Notes under the pieces: generated by a model
Databases searched by the model: none
Told to the model about the DNA's origin: nothing
What the model saw: only the letters and a program-made list of their open reading frames with translations
Assembly (NCBI GenBank): GCA_020848935.1
Contig: JADLHF010000178.1
Location: 1 to 33,107, forward strand
Direction: 5' to 3'
Length of the DNA stretch: 33,107 nucleotides
DNA from: Acetobacteraceae bacterium
Lineage (GTDB): Bacteria; Pseudomonadota; Alphaproteobacteria; Acetobacterales; Acetobacteraceae
Made by a program: the position numbers and the translations under genes
Shown: positions 16,878-26,388 of the stretch, piece by piece
How the letters are laid out: every line of letters begins with the position of its first letter
Position numbering within the stretch: the stretch's first letter is position 1

Positions 16878-18047
16878 TCACCGAAGCTGCCGTCGGCCGG
16901 TGCCGCCGGATGCCAGCGCATCGACCATCCGGTCCAGCCCGGCAACGAACACGTCCCAGGTGAAGTGGCGCGCGCGCTCCACCCCGCGCGCGCCCATCGC
17001 CTTGGCCAGTCCGGGTTCGGTGGCCAGTTGGACCATGCGGGCGGCAAAGGCGGCGGGGTCGTCGGCTTCGAGATAGCCGGTCTGCCCGTTCACCACGGTT
17101 TCGCGCGGGCCGCCGCGATCCACCGCAACCACCGGCTTTCCGGCGGCCATCGCCTCCAGCGGCACCAGCCCCCAGTCCTCGTTGAAGGCGGTGAACAGCA
17201 CGGCGGTGCAGTTGGCGTACAGTGCCCGCATCGCGCTGTCGGACAGCCCGACCCGGAAATCCACGCCGCCGATCTCGGCCGCCCGCGCCCGCAGGCGGTC
17301 CATGTAGGGCTGGCTCTTGGCATCCACCATGCCGGCGATCACCAGGCGATAGTCCGGCCCCAGCCGGTCGCGGGTCAGCGCGAACGCCTCGAGCCCCAGC
17401 TCGATGTTCTTGGTCCACATGATGCGCCCGGCGAGCAGGAAATACGGCTGCCACACGTCCGACGGTGCGATCTGCTCGGCATTGATGCCGGGATACAGCA
17501 CCTCGACATCCGCGGCCGCGCGCAGCCGCCCCGCCGCGATGCGCTCGCGCACCGCCTCGCTGATCGCCGCCACGGCGCCGTAGCGCCGCCAGCAGAACCG
17601 GTCAACGACGCGGAACATCGCCTCGGCCACCAGCGCCAGCGGCCGCAGCGCGCCCATGCGGCGCATCAGCCGGGCGCGGTATTCGGCATCGAAGGTGGCA
17701 CGCAGCGGTGTGAAGCACAGGCACAGCAGCGGCCGTTCGGCATTGCGCAGGGTCATCAGGTCGCCCAACCCCTCGCACGAGATCACCAGGACGTCGAACG
17801 TCGCCGGGTCGAGCTTGCGCGTGGCGATGCTCAGCGCGCCCCGCAAGACGGCGAGGTAGTCGCGGCGCACGGATACGCGCGGCAATTCCACGATGCGGGC
17901 GTCCTGAAGCTCGGGATAGGTGCCGTCGCGGTCGTAGTGGCTGGTGTAGAAGGTCCAGTCGTGCCGCGACCGGCGGTCGATCTCCAGGATCGTGCGTTCC
18001 AGCCCGCTCTTGAGATAGATCCAGGGATGGTAGAGGGCGACACGCAT
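16878..18047 (-). CDS. Glycosyltransferase family 4 (GT-B)
   Basis: This 389-residue cytoplasmic GT-B enzyme would transfer a sugar from an NDP donor to the growing lipid-linked repeat unit. The N-terminal acceptor domain has HPWIYLKSGLERTILEI. The C-terminal donor domain carries LLAGRIMWTKNIELGLEAFA and the EX7E-type motif in FNEDWGLVPLEAMAAGKPVV, then DRGGPRETVVNGQTGYL. GGGGAGG about seven bases before ATG 18047 supports the start. The stop of the upstream GT4 gene is 56 bp away. It is the last gene before the 574-bp gap. Donor and linkage are not predictable; alpha-mannosyl or rhamnosyl transfer is common in this subgroup. Confidence 0.9.
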   Translation of the reverse strand: MRVALYHPWIYLKSGLERTILEIDRRSRHDWTFYTSHYDRDGTYPELQDARIVELPRVSVRRDYLAVLRGALSIATRKLDPATFDVLVISCEGLGDLMTLRNAERPLLCLCFTPLRATFDAEYRARLMRRMGALRPLALVAEAMFRVVDRFCWRRYGAVAAISEAVRERIAAGRLRAAADVEVLYPGINAEQIAPSDVWQPYFLLAGRIMWTKNIELGLEAFALTRDRLGPDYRLVIAGMVDAKSQPYMDRLRARAAEIGGVDFRVGLSDSAMRALYANCTAVLFTAFNEDWGLVPLEAMAAGKPVVAVDRGGPRETVVNGQTGYLEADDPAAFAARMVQLATEPGLAKAMGARGVERARHFTWDVFVAGLDRMVDALASGGTGRRQLR

Positions 18048-18103
18048 GGCTCAGCCTCCCCGACGCCGGACCGCGGCACGGGCAGCCGGGGGCATTGGTC
18101 GTG

Positions 18104-19189
18104 TCATGGCCCGTTCTCCGGCGTCTGCCATGGCTGCGGCGAAGGACGGCCGTGCAGCACGTCGTCATAGATCGACAGCAGATGATCCAGATGGACGTCC
18201 CAGGTGAAGGCCTCGGCGCGCCGCCGGTTCTCGGCCCCGGCAGCCTGGGCGGCCGCCTTGTCGTGCCACAGCCGGTGCACCGCGGCGATCATCGCCGCTT
18301 CGTCACCGGCGGCGACAAACTGGCCGGCGAAATCGATGGTATCGACGCTGGACACCACCGCGCAGCCGCTGGCCATCGCCTCGGCGATCACCACGCCATA
18401 GGTCTCGGAGTACGAGGGGAACAGGAATACCTGGGCGCGGGCGAGCAGCGGCAGATAGCGCGCGGAGTCGTGGGATTCGACGATCTCCAGGTTGCCGGGT
18501 GCCGTGGCGCGCAGGTGGTCGAGTTCCTCGCTCCATCCCACCGCGGCGAAGGGGATGTCGGGCAGTGCCCGGGCGACAGCAAACACGTGGTGGATGCCCT
18601 TGCGCACGTCCATCCGCCCGGCGAACAGCACCAGCGGGCGGGCACGATCGGGCGGCAGCAGCTTGGCATGGTCGATGCCGGGGCTGAGCACCAGGCTGCC
18701 GGCCGCGGGTGCACCCAGGCGCAGGGCGGCCTGGCGGGACGGCTCGCTGAGGAACATCGCCCGGTCGTAGCGCCGGGTGACCATGAACTTCTCCCAGGCC
18801 TGGAAGACGCGGCCGGCGATCGGGCCACGCATGCTGCGCCAGGCATCGCCGAACAGCGCCAGAACCTCGCACACCACCGGCTTGCCGACGCGGCGGGCGG
18901 CGATCAGCGAGGGGATGGCGGCGTGGTAGTTGAAGGTATGGACGATGTCCGCGGCGCGCGCGGCGGCGGCGATCGGGCCCGCCTTGAGGTTGAAGGCGTA
19001 GCGGCTGACCGGAAGGCGGCTAGTCGGCACGCCTTGGTATTCGGTGATCGCGGGATCGCCGGTGGTCAACACCTGGACGGCATGCCCGCGCGCCATCAGC
19101 CCGGCGGCGGTGCGCAGGGCGATGTATTCGCCGCCGCCGGCGAAATCGGGCGGAAATCGTTCATGGGTGATCAGGACGCGCAGGGTCAT
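18104..19189 (-). CDS. Glycosyltransferase family 4 (GT-B)
   Basis: The 361-residue product starts at ATG 19189 (MTLRVLITHERFPP), the usual GT-B beginning; a longer start would overlap the neighbour. FAGGGEYIALRTAAGLMARG is the N-terminal glycine-rich loop and acceptor helix. The donor domain has VLFAGRMDVRKGIHHVFAVA and SYSETYGVVIAEAMASGCAV with the EX7E glutamates. The closest look-alikes are retaining mannosyl- or glucosyltransferases of surface-polysaccharide loci. The start lies 4 bp after the stop of the GT2 gene and has no strong ribosome-binding site, so translation is probably coupled. It is not a close copy of the next GT4; the two presumably make different linkages. Confidence 0.9.
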   Translation of the reverse strand: MTLRVLITHERFPPDFAGGGEYIALRTAAGLMARGHAVQVLTTGDPAITEYQGVPTSRLPVSRYAFNLKAGPIAAAARAADIVHTFNYHAAIPSLIAARRVGKPVVCEVLALFGDAWRSMRGPIAGRVFQAWEKFMVTRRYDRAMFLSEPSRQAALRLGAPAAGSLVLSPGIDHAKLLPPDRARPLVLFAGRMDVRKGIHHVFAVARALPDIPFAAVGWSEELDHLRATAPGNLEIVESHDSARYLPLLARAQVFLFPSYSETYGVVIAEAMASGCAVVSSVDTIDFAGQFVAAGDEAAMIAAVHRLWHDKAAAQAAGAENRRRAEAFTWDVHLDHLLSIYDDVLHGRPSPQPWQTPENGP

Positions 19190-19193
19190 GGTG

Positions 19194-20177
19194 TCACAGC
19201 ACCGGGCTGCGCGCACGCAGCGAGCCCATCAGCAGCACCCATGCCATCGCCGCCGCGCGCGGCAGGCCGAACAGCAGCCGCGCCAGCAGGATATGCGGCC
19301 GGCGATGGCGCCCGCGCTCCAGCATCCGCACGGCGCAATAGGGCAGGCAGAGCAGCAGCAGCAGCGGATGCAGCCCCGCGCCGCCGATCAACCCGATGGC
19401 GAAAAGGTCGAAGGCGGCGGTGGTGCGGCTGAGGAAGACCCCGAGATACAGGTGCTGGCGCATCGCAGGGTACGCCGCGGCCAGCGCCGGCAGTTCCGTG
19501 ACGATATTGACCTCGCGCAACCAGTCCCAGTACGAAACGGCGAACACCTCGTGGTACACCAGCGCATCAGCGGCAAATCCGGTGGCATAGCCCGCCGCGC
19601 GCAGGGTCCAGCCCAGCGACGTGTCCTCGCCGGCGCGCACGACGCGGAACCGCTCGGGAAAGCCGCCCACGGCGCGAAAGGCGGCCGTATCATAGAAGAT
19701 GTTGCAGGTCTCGAAGAACGCCGTCGGTCCCGTCACCGTCACGGTCTTCTCCAGCAGGCGGCGCGGCTGGTCGGGGCGCGGGAGGGTGCGGCCCTGGGTC
19801 AGCGCCAAGCCCTGCCGCCAGGCCGCGACGCCGGCCGCGATCCAGCCCGGCGTGGCCTGGCAATCATCGTCGATGAAGGCGAGTACGCTGCCCTGCGCCC
19901 GTTCGCTGCCATACTGGCGCGATGGGCCGGGCCGGGTGAAGGCGGTGCGATGGTAGTGCAGCGCCACCTTGCTGTTCGCCGCCAGCGCCGCCACCAGGGT
20001 ATCGGTGCCATCGGGCGTATAGTTGTGCACCACGATGATCTCGAAGCGATCGGCCGGCCATTGCTGCGCCAGCAGCGAGTGCAGCAGCCGCTCCAGCAGG
20101 GCGCGGCGGCCATGGGTCGGCACCACCACGCTGACGAACGGACATTCCGATATGGTGCGCGGCGCAACGTCGGTCAT
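19194..20177 (-). CDS. Glycosyltransferase family 2 with C-terminal hydrophobic segments
   Basis: This 327-residue protein has a GT-A fold: VSVVVPTHGRRALLERLLHS at the nucleotide-binding strand, an acidic metal-binding motif in AFIDDDCQATPGW, and an acid/base region in RVVRAGEDTSLGWTLRAAG. The last 90 residues include one or two hydrophobic stretches (LFAIGLIGGAGLHPLLLLLC) that probably associate with the inner membrane. It would add a sugar to the lipid-linked intermediate on the cytoplasmic face. ATG 20177 overlaps the stop of the preceding GT2 gene as ATGA (20174-20177). The two neighbouring GT2 genes are clearly different sequences, not a recent duplication. Donor unknown. Confidence 0.9.
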   Translation of the reverse strand: MTDVAPRTISECPFVSVVVPTHGRRALLERLLHSLLAQQWPADRFEIIVVHNYTPDGTDTLVAALAANSKVALHYHRTAFTRPGPSRQYGSERAQGSVLAFIDDDCQATPGWIAAGVAAWRQGLALTQGRTLPRPDQPRRLLEKTVTVTGPTAFFETCNIFYDTAAFRAVGGFPERFRVVRAGEDTSLGWTLRAAGYATGFAADALVYHEVFAVSYWDWLREVNIVTELPALAAAYPAMRQHLYLGVFLSRTTAAFDLFAIGLIGGAGLHPLLLLLCLPYCAVRMLERGRHRRPHILLARLLFGLPRAAAMAWVLLMGSLRARSPVL

Positions 20178-21229
20178 GGCTTGCCGTCCGCCGGCAGGCG
20201 GTCATCGGTGCCAGCGCCGAACACGCTGCCGCGTACCAGGCGGCGGCGGTGGCCACGCAGCCGGGTGGGGGGCAGCCAGTGCGGGCTCAGCAAGGCGCGT
20301 GGCACATTGTCGGGCACGGTGCGTGCCGCCTGGGCAAGGCGGCGGTGGCGCCATGTATCGCGCAGGTGGATGACGTTCCACCACAATGCACGCATCCGGG
20401 CCCGGCGCGGCGCATGCAGCAAGGCGTCGGCGAGGCCGTACAGCAGGTTGAGTGCCGCAAACCCCGCCAACAGGGGTGGCGCCCAGCATTTCAGGCCCAT
20501 GCGGATGCGGTTCTTGGTGTAGTGGAACACCAGTTCCGGGTGCCCCGCGACCACGCGCACGCCGGCATGGTGCAGCGCGACGGCATCGGGCACCACGCGG
20601 GCGCGCCAACCGGCGATGGCCAGCCGCAGCCCCAGATCCGGCTCCTCATAACCATAGAAGAACGCTTCGTCGAAGCCGCCGACCGCCAGCGCCGGGCCAG
20701 GACGCAGCATGACTGCCGCGGTGTTGATCCACAGCGCATCGCGCGGCGCCGTCTCGTCCGCGGCATCGCCGCCCTCGCCGCGGTCCCAGGCCAGGCCGAG
20801 AAACCCGCTGACGCCGCCATAGCTGTTGAGCACGGCGGGGTCGTGGCCGAAGACCAGCTTGCCGCCGACCTGCGCCAGGCCAGGGTCGGCCTCCAGCGCG
20901 GCCACGGTGGCGCGGGTCCAGCCGGGGTCGAGCTCGACATCGCTGTCCACCAGCGCGACCAGGCTGGCGCTGGCCGCGCCACGGCGCAGCCCGATATTGC
21001 GTGCCACCGTCGGCCCCTCGGGGGCCTTGCGCAAATGCTCCATGCGGCACGGCAGGGTTTGCGCCAACTCCGCCAGCACCGCGGACGTGTTGTCGGTGGA
21101 GGAATTGTCGATCACCAGGATCGATTTCAGTGCATCCGGCCAGTCCTGGGCCGCGATGGCACCAAGCGTGCGCGCCATGTCACCAGCGCGGTTGAACGTG
21201 GGCACGACATAGAGGATCGCGGCATTCAT
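20174..21229 (-). CDS. Glycosyltransferase family 2 (rhamnosyltransferase-like)
   Basis: This 351-residue GT-A enzyme begins MNAAILYVVPTFNRAGDMAR, with LVIDNSSTDNT and the donor/metal motif LVDSDVELDPGW. GYEEPDLGLRLAIAGWRARV matches the ED-type catalytic segment of the large GT2 group that includes many rhamnosyltransferases. The tail (about 280-351) is basic, with an amphipathic region (LLAGFAALNLLYGLADALLH) that suggests membrane association. ATG 21229 overlaps the upstream Wzy-like gene as ATGA, and its own stop overlaps the next gene the same way, so three genes are translationally linked. The sugar is inferred only from the resemblance and is not certain. Confidence 0.9.
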   Translation of the reverse strand: MNAAILYVVPTFNRAGDMARTLGAIAAQDWPDALKSILVIDNSSTDNTSAVLAELAQTLPCRMEHLRKAPEGPTVARNIGLRRGAASASLVALVDSDVELDPGWTRATVAALEADPGLAQVGGKLVFGHDPAVLNSYGGVSGFLGLAWDRGEGGDAADETAPRDALWINTAAVMLRPGPALAVGGFDEAFFYGYEEPDLGLRLAIAGWRARVVPDAVALHHAGVRVVAGHPELVFHYTKNRIRMGLKCWAPPLLAGFAALNLLYGLADALLHAPRRARMRALWWNVIHLRDTWRHRRLAQAARTVPDNVPRALLSPHWLPPTRLRGHRRRLVRGSVFGAGTDDRLPADGKP

Positions 21230-22746
21230 CGCAGCACCGGCCGCAGGCTGGGCACCGTGCCGACCACCGCCATCAGCACCGCCAGCGTGTACCAGGAGGG
21301 GTCGAACCAGAGCGAGAAATCCAGCGTCTGCTGCACCAGCTGCGCCACCATGCCGACGGCCAGTCCAAGGCAGATGCCGCTCACGGCGCCCTCGGCGGCG
21401 CGATAGCCGCGCACCATGCGCCAAAGCACCGTGGCCAGCAGCGCGACGAAGGCGCTCAACCCGAGGACGCCGGTCTCGGCCAGGAACAGCAGGTACACGT
21501 TGTGCACCGGGGCGACGGCGCGCACCGGGACGCCGCCGCTCAACGTCTCCAGGTCCTTGACCAGCCAGGAGAACAGCGGCGAGTGCCGGGCCAGTCCGAT
21601 GACGCCGTTGTTCGGCCCGATGCCCAGCAGCGGCGCGTCGTTCCAGATGGCAATGGCCGCCTGATTGTATTCCGTACGGAATGTCACCGATGCCGACCAA
21701 TCGCCGGCGATGCGCTGATAGATCACATCGGCGAACGGAATCGCCGCCAGGGCCAGTGCGGTGGTGGCGACGACCGCCGTGGCGGCCGCGGCGGTCAGCG
21801 ACAACACACGATCCCGCACCGCGATCAGGGCAACCAGCAGAAGAGCCACGCTGGTCAACAGGATCGGCGCGCGCGACTTGGTGGCGATCATGCCGGCGAT
21901 GCCCATCAGCAGCAGGCCCAGTGACAGCAGCCGTGTCAGCCGCACGCGCGAATACAGCAGCGCGCCGAGAAACCCGGGCAGCAGGAACAACAGATAGGGC
22001 GCCAGGTAGTTCGGATGGCCGAGCGTGCCGCGCGCCCGGTTCTCGAGCATGTCGATCTCGCCACCCTCGGTGTAAACCGTCTCGCTGGCGCCACCCAGCA
22101 CCGACAGCAGGCTTCGATCGGCGTGCAGCAGTACCTGGAGCGTGCCCAAGCCGGCCTGCAGCAGCGCCGACAGCGCAAGGGTGCCGACGGCCGTGAACCA
22201 CAGCGCCCGCGTCATGTTCAGATGCAACCAGACGAGAACCACGACGAAGCGCAGCACGCGGGTGAGTTCGTTGAACGACCAGTCCGGACGTTCGGCGAGC
22301 AGGGCCGACAGGATGAACACCGCCATGAACAGCAGTGCCGGCATGGCGGCCGCCACGATCGAGGGCGAGCCGGAGGATGCCAGGACATCGGATGATGCGG
22401 CGCGCGGCACAACGCCGGGCCGGATATGCTCCAACAGCGAAACCGCGATCAGCGCGACCAGGAAAAGGTCGGCGGGAATCCAGTAGAGCCCCTGGGAATG
22501 CTGATCGCCGGTCAGCCATTCGAACGAAAAATACTGCCGATTATAGGTCAGCGCGATGATGTAGCCGCCCAGCAGCACCTCCTTGGGCCGGCCGGACATG
22601 ATCAGCAGCAGCACGGTGCCAAGGCCGGCCACGCCGAACAGCGCGGACTTGGCGGTGAGACCGGGCAGAACAATGGCCAACGCCATCCCCACCCCGCCCA
22701 TCGCCAGGACGAAGGCGCCGCGCAACAGCCTTGGCGCGGCGTTCAT
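21226..22746 (-). CDS. O-antigen polymerase/ligase family membrane protein (Wzy/WaaL-like)
   Basis: This 506-residue inner-membrane protein has about 11-13 predicted membrane segments. The Wzy_C-type region is recognisable from MIATKSRAPILLTSVALLLV, followed by GIGPNNGVIG and the conserved His segment APVHNVYLLFLAETGVLGL in the large periplasmic loop. Members polymerise lipid-linked repeat units or ligate finished polymer to lipid A core. Placed beside Wzx-like and Wzz-like genes, polymerase is the more likely role. AGGAG seven bases before ATG 22746 supports the start. The stop overlaps the GT2 start (ATGA), and the glycosidase gene ends 25 bp upstream. Family sequence does not distinguish Wzy from WaaL reliably. 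Confidence 0.88.
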   Translation of the reverse strand: MNAAPRLLRGAFVLAMGGVGMALAIVLPGLTAKSALFGVAGLGTVLLLIMSGRPKEVLLGGYIIALTYNRQYFSFEWLTGDQHSQGLYWIPADLFLVALIAVSLLEHIRPGVVPRAASSDVLASSGSPSIVAAAMPALLFMAVFILSALLAERPDWSFNELTRVLRFVVVLVWLHLNMTRALWFTAVGTLALSALLQAGLGTLQVLLHADRSLLSVLGGASETVYTEGGEIDMLENRARGTLGHPNYLAPYLLFLLPGFLGALLYSRVRLTRLLSLGLLLMGIAGMIATKSRAPILLTSVALLLVALIAVRDRVLSLTAAAATAVVATTALALAAIPFADVIYQRIAGDWSASVTFRTEYNQAAIAIWNDAPLLGIGPNNGVIGLARHSPLFSWLVKDLETLSGGVPVRAVAPVHNVYLLFLAETGVLGLSAFVALLATVLWRMVRGYRAAEGAVSGICLGLAVGMVAQLVQQTLDFSLWFDPSWYTLAVLMAVVGTVPSLRPVLR

Positions 22747-22771
22747 CCGCGGCTCCTGGTGGCCGCGATGC

Positions 22772-24946
22772 TCACTTGCGGACGCCCTCGAAGCGCAGCA
22801 GCACCACGCTGTGCGGCGGCACGTGCACCTGGGTCTGCGCCCCGGGATCGGCTTGTTCGGCGCTGGTCAGCCGCACCTCGCCCGGGCCGCCGCGATCGAT
22901 GCGGCCCTCGGGCCCCACCGCGCGCTGTGCCGCCCAGCGCAGCCCGGGAAGGCGCGGCAGTTCGGTGCCGGTGTTCGAATCCACCGCGTCTCCCGTCAAG
23001 GTCTGCGTCACCAGCCGTGCCGCCCCGGCGGCACCATCCAGCGTGACCTGACCCGCCACCGCGGCCGTGATGCTCTTGTTGATCAGCAGGGTGGTGACCG
23101 TGCGACCATCCGCCGATGCGGTGGCCAGCACATCCAGGTAGGGCACGTTGGCCACCCGGTCGATGAACCCGACAGCGCGGCTGGCATAGCCCGGAACGGT
23201 CACCTTGGCGGCAAGCAGCCCCTTCTCCATGTCGCGCGCGACCATGCGGAACGCCAGATAGGGGGCGGTGGGAACCCAGGCGGTGCCCCTGCGCCCGATC
23301 CAGCCCATGAACGACGCCTCGTTCAGCTTGAAGAAATTCGCCAGCGCGAGATGCGGCTCCTCGGCGAACACTTTCAGCATCGAGGCAACAAAGACCGCGG
23401 AGCCGAGGGTCTTGACGTGATCCACCCATGGCGATTTCACCGAAGCCGCGAACAATGGGCCCCATTCGGTGACGCCGAGCTGGATGCGCCCGGCATCCGC
23501 CGGCGCGAACCGGGCCACCTCCTGCCATGTCTCGGTCAGGTTGCGGGCCACCAGCAACGGCGCCGCCCACATGGCGGCATAGACGTCCGCCGCGTCGAGC
23601 CCGCCATTGTCGCCCACCACCGGGGCGTAGCCATTGTGCACCGTCAGCACGTCGATCGCCGACGCCGCCCGGCGCAGCACCACCTCGTCCCAGTTGTCGT
23701 ATGCGTTGAGCCGGTAGCGCCCGGCATTCCTGAGCCCGATGGCGGCGATGCGGATGGTCGGGTCCACCGCCCGCATCGCCGCGGAAAATGCGAGCAGCCT
23801 GTCGGCATAGGCCTGGGGCGACATGTGGCCGCCCGAGGCGTCGCCCTCCATATAGAGCTCGTTGCCGATTTGCCATAAATCAACGTGCGGGCCGCGGGGC
23901 GCGCGGCCGCCTTCGCCGTTGACATAGCGCACCCAGTCGGCCGCCAGCTGTGGCGTGCCGGTGGCCGCGTTGACGGTGATCAGCAGCGTGGTGCCGGCGT
24001 CCGCCGCCAGGCGCAGCGCCTCGTCGGTGCCGAAATTGTTGCGGTAGGTCTCATCGGCGCCCGGGTGCGTCGGCGTGACGGCGCGCCGGTCCATCGGCCC
24101 GACGCCATTGCGCCAGTCATAGGCGTCCGACCAGACCCCGCCGGGGAAGCGGATCGGCCCCAGCGACAGGTCGCGCGCCAACGCGACAATCTGCGGGTCC
24201 AGGCGGTTGTTGCGGTTGTCCCACAGCCCGTTGGCGTTGCGGATCACCTCGATATTGGTGCCGAACAGGGCGCGGGGAATGATACGGCGAACCTGGGCGG
24301 TGTCGATGCGCACCGTGGCCACGATATCGGCGACGGACGGATCGGGTGAAGCGGCGCCGCTGCGGCGGTTGGAATTGCCGGGCGGGGTCGCGGCACCGCC
24401 GGCCGGGCTGATCGAGACGGCAGCAAAACGTGCGGTGCCGGACGTGCCCTCGGCCACCAGGTAGAGCACAACGCCTACCAGCCCGGCATCGTCCGGCACT
24501 GACAGCCGGTCCTCCTGGCGCGCCAGTGCCCCGTCGCCGCGCAATTGGACGGACGCGCCGGCGCCGTTGCGGGTGAGCACCACCAACCCGAGCACCGCGC
24601 GCGCGCCGCCCTGCCCGCCGAGCATGGCCGAGACGGCCAGCTCCTTGCCGCGCAACGCCGCGGCCGGCAGCAGCTGGCCCACGCCAAAGGGCTTGTCGCT
24701 GGGCGTGTTGCGCGCGTTCGGCGACAGCTCCAGCACCTGCCCCGGTGTGCCCGCCGGTGCCGGCCGCAGCGCCAGACTGCCCTTGTTGGCCGCCTCCGCC
24801 TCCATGTTCCAGCCGGCCGGCGGCGTGCCGCCCTGGGCGAAGCTGCCATTGGTCGGGTAGTCCTGTGCCATCGCCACGGCCATCGGCAACAGCATCGCCA
24901 GCAGCAGGCCGAGCAGCCCTCTCCGCGCCGTTGCAGTCCACCTCAT
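22772..24946 (-). CDS. Secreted GH51-like glycoside hydrolase with N-terminal binding module
   Basis: This 724-residue protein has an N-terminal signal peptide (hydrophobic about 10-26, ending AMAQ). Residues 30-185 look like a beta-sandwich carbohydrate-binding module (FAQGGTPPAGWNMEAEA to ARFAAVSISP). The catalytic region resembles alpha-L-arabinofuranosidases and related clan GH-A enzymes: LFGTNIEVIRNANGLWDNRN and GPIRFPGGVWSDAYDWRNG. Glu363 (QIGNELY) is the likely acid/base and Glu494 (GVTEWGPLF) the likely nucleophile. A beta domain ends the protein. It would act in the periplasm or outside, trimming or editing the polymer made by the cluster; specificity is not predictable. A strong AAAGGAGGGG precedes ATG 24946, which also overlaps the flippase stop (ATGA). 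Confidence 0.82.
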   Translation of the reverse strand: MRWTATARRGLLGLLLAMLLPMAVAMAQDYPTNGSFAQGGTPPAGWNMEAEAANKGSLALRPAPAGTPGQVLELSPNARNTPSDKPFGVGQLLPAAALRGKELAVSAMLGGQGGARAVLGLVVLTRNGAGASVQLRGDGALARQEDRLSVPDDAGLVGVVLYLVAEGTSGTARFAAVSISPAGGAATPPGNSNRRSGAASPDPSVADIVATVRIDTAQVRRIIPRALFGTNIEVIRNANGLWDNRNNRLDPQIVALARDLSLGPIRFPGGVWSDAYDWRNGVGPMDRRAVTPTHPGADETYRNNFGTDEALRLAADAGTTLLITVNAATGTPQLAADWVRYVNGEGGRAPRGPHVDLWQIGNELYMEGDASGGHMSPQAYADRLLAFSAAMRAVDPTIRIAAIGLRNAGRYRLNAYDNWDEVVLRRAASAIDVLTVHNGYAPVVGDNGGLDAADVYAAMWAAPLLVARNLTETWQEVARFAPADAGRIQLGVTEWGPLFAASVKSPWVDHVKTLGSAVFVASMLKVFAEEPHLALANFFKLNEASFMGWIGRRGTAWVPTAPYLAFRMVARDMEKGLLAAKVTVPGYASRAVGFIDRVANVPYLDVLATASADGRTVTTLLINKSITAAVAGQVTLDGAAGAARLVTQTLTGDAVDSNTGTELPRLPGLRWAAQRAVGPEGRIDRGGPGEVRLTSAEQADPGAQTQVHVPPHSVVLLRFEGVRK

Positions 24947-26388
24947 GCCACCCCTCCTTTTGCCCTCAGTGCCCGGTTGCGCAGCAACTGGCGGACGCTG
25001 CCCGGGCTTGTGGTGTTCACCCCGATCAACCGGCTTGCGGCCAGCGACAGGGCCAGTCCATTCGCCGCCAGCGCAATGGCCGTCGCAAGTGCGGCACCGA
25101 GCGCGCCCAGGCGGGGAATCAGCACCAGGCACAACGCCAGGTCCAGCACCACGGTGGCCAGCATCATCGCCACCAGCAGCCGGTTATGGCCTGCCATTGC
25201 AAGCAATCCGCCGGCCGGGCCGAACTGGGCAATCAGGCACTGGCCGAATGCCAGCACCATCAGCAGATCGCCGCCGCCTGTGAAGCCGGGGCCGAACAGG
25301 CCCAGCAGCCATGGGGCGCACACTGCCAGCCCCAGCGAAAGCAGCAGCGCCACCCCGCCCGACAGTAGCACACCCTGGCTGACCAGATGCTGCAACCCCG
25401 GCCGGTCGCCCCGCGCGATCAGCTGCGCGCTCATAGGTCCCAGCATGGCATTGGCCGGCGCCAGCGCCACGCCGACCAGCAGCGCCAGACGCGATGCCAC
25501 TGCATAGGACCCGGCCTCGGCCGGGCCGAGCATGCTGCCGACCATGATCATGTCCAGCCGTTCCACCAGCGCAAAGGCACCCAGCGTCACCAGGAAGGCG
25601 GAACCGGAGCGGAACCAGGCAGGACGGTCGCCATGTGCGCGCGCACCGCGGAAGCGCGCGCCCGCCACCCGCCACAGCACGCCCCCTTGCAGCACCAGCA
25701 CCAGCAGCCCGGCCAGCACGGTCAGCGCCAGCGCCAGTTCGGCGTCGATCGCCCCACCCGGCAGCATGATGGCGACCAGCAGCAGGATCAGCAGCACGGG
25801 CCGGCTGACATTGCCGAGGCCCTCGGCATAGAGCGGCATCTGGGCGGCCAGGAAGGCGCCGCTGGCCAGGCCGCTGGCACACAGCAGCAGGATCATCGGC
25901 GCGCCGATCGCCATCGGCAGCAGCATGGCCTGGAGTGCCGGCACCACGGCAAAGCCCGCCAGCACCAGCGCGGCAATCGCCAGCGAGCTTGCCACCGTCA
26001 GGCGCCAGGCGTCGTGCAGGAAGCCGCGATACTGGGCCCAGTCGTGCCGCTCGGCGTAGATCGCCAGGAAGCGAACCGACGCCAGCGGCATGCCGAACCC
26101 ACCCAGCAACGCCAACACGGTGCACCAGGCGAGTACCGTGGCATAGACGCCGAAGCCCGCCACGCCCAGGGTCCGCGCCAGAAGGAGTTGGCTGGCAAAG
26201 GCCAGCACCACGCCCGCCGCCTTCAGCACCAATCCGCCCATCGCGCCGCGCAGCAGCCGGCGCAGGCGGGCGCCACGATCGTCGCTTTCCGCCAGGGGGG
26301 CGGTCAAGGAAGCAGCCATGCCCCGCCAGATCGCGATGGCCCGCGATGCGATGCCCGGTCCGTTGCTGGCGCCGCGACGCGGGCTCAT
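24943..26388 (-). CDS. Wzx-like polysaccharide flippase (MOP superfamily)
   Basis: This 481-residue integral membrane protein has about 12-14 hydrophobic helices, the expected number for MOP/Wzx exporters, which flip undecaprenyl-diphosphate-linked repeat units across the inner membrane. Helix 1 and the following loop (LLRGAMGGLVLKAAGVVLAF, then LARTLGVAGFGVYATVLA) fit the polysaccharide-biosynthesis protein family, and the second half repeats the fold (RLDMIMVGSMLGPAEAGSYA). The first 45 residues are charged and cytoplasmic. ATG 26388 overlaps the GT4 stop (ATGA), and the gene's own stop overlaps the glycosidase start. It is the only flippase in the cluster. Confidence 0.9.
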   Translation of the reverse strand: MSPRRGASNGPGIASRAIAIWRGMAASLTAPLAESDDRGARLRRLLRGAMGGLVLKAAGVVLAFASQLLLARTLGVAGFGVYATVLAWCTVLALLGGFGMPLASVRFLAIYAERHDWAQYRGFLHDAWRLTVASSLAIAALVLAGFAVVPALQAMLLPMAIGAPMILLLCASGLASGAFLAAQMPLYAEGLGNVSRPVLLILLLVAIMLPGGAIDAELALALTVLAGLLVLVLQGGVLWRVAGARFRGARAHGDRPAWFRSGSAFLVTLGAFALVERLDMIMVGSMLGPAEAGSYAVASRLALLVGVALAPANAMLGPMSAQLIARGDRPGLQHLVSQGVLLSGGVALLLSLGLAVCAPWLLGLFGPGFTGGGDLLMVLAFGQCLIAQFGPAGGLLAMAGHNRLLVAMMLATVVLDLALCLVLIPRLGALGAALATAIALAANGLALSLAASRLIGVNTTSPGSVRQLLRNRALRAKGGVA

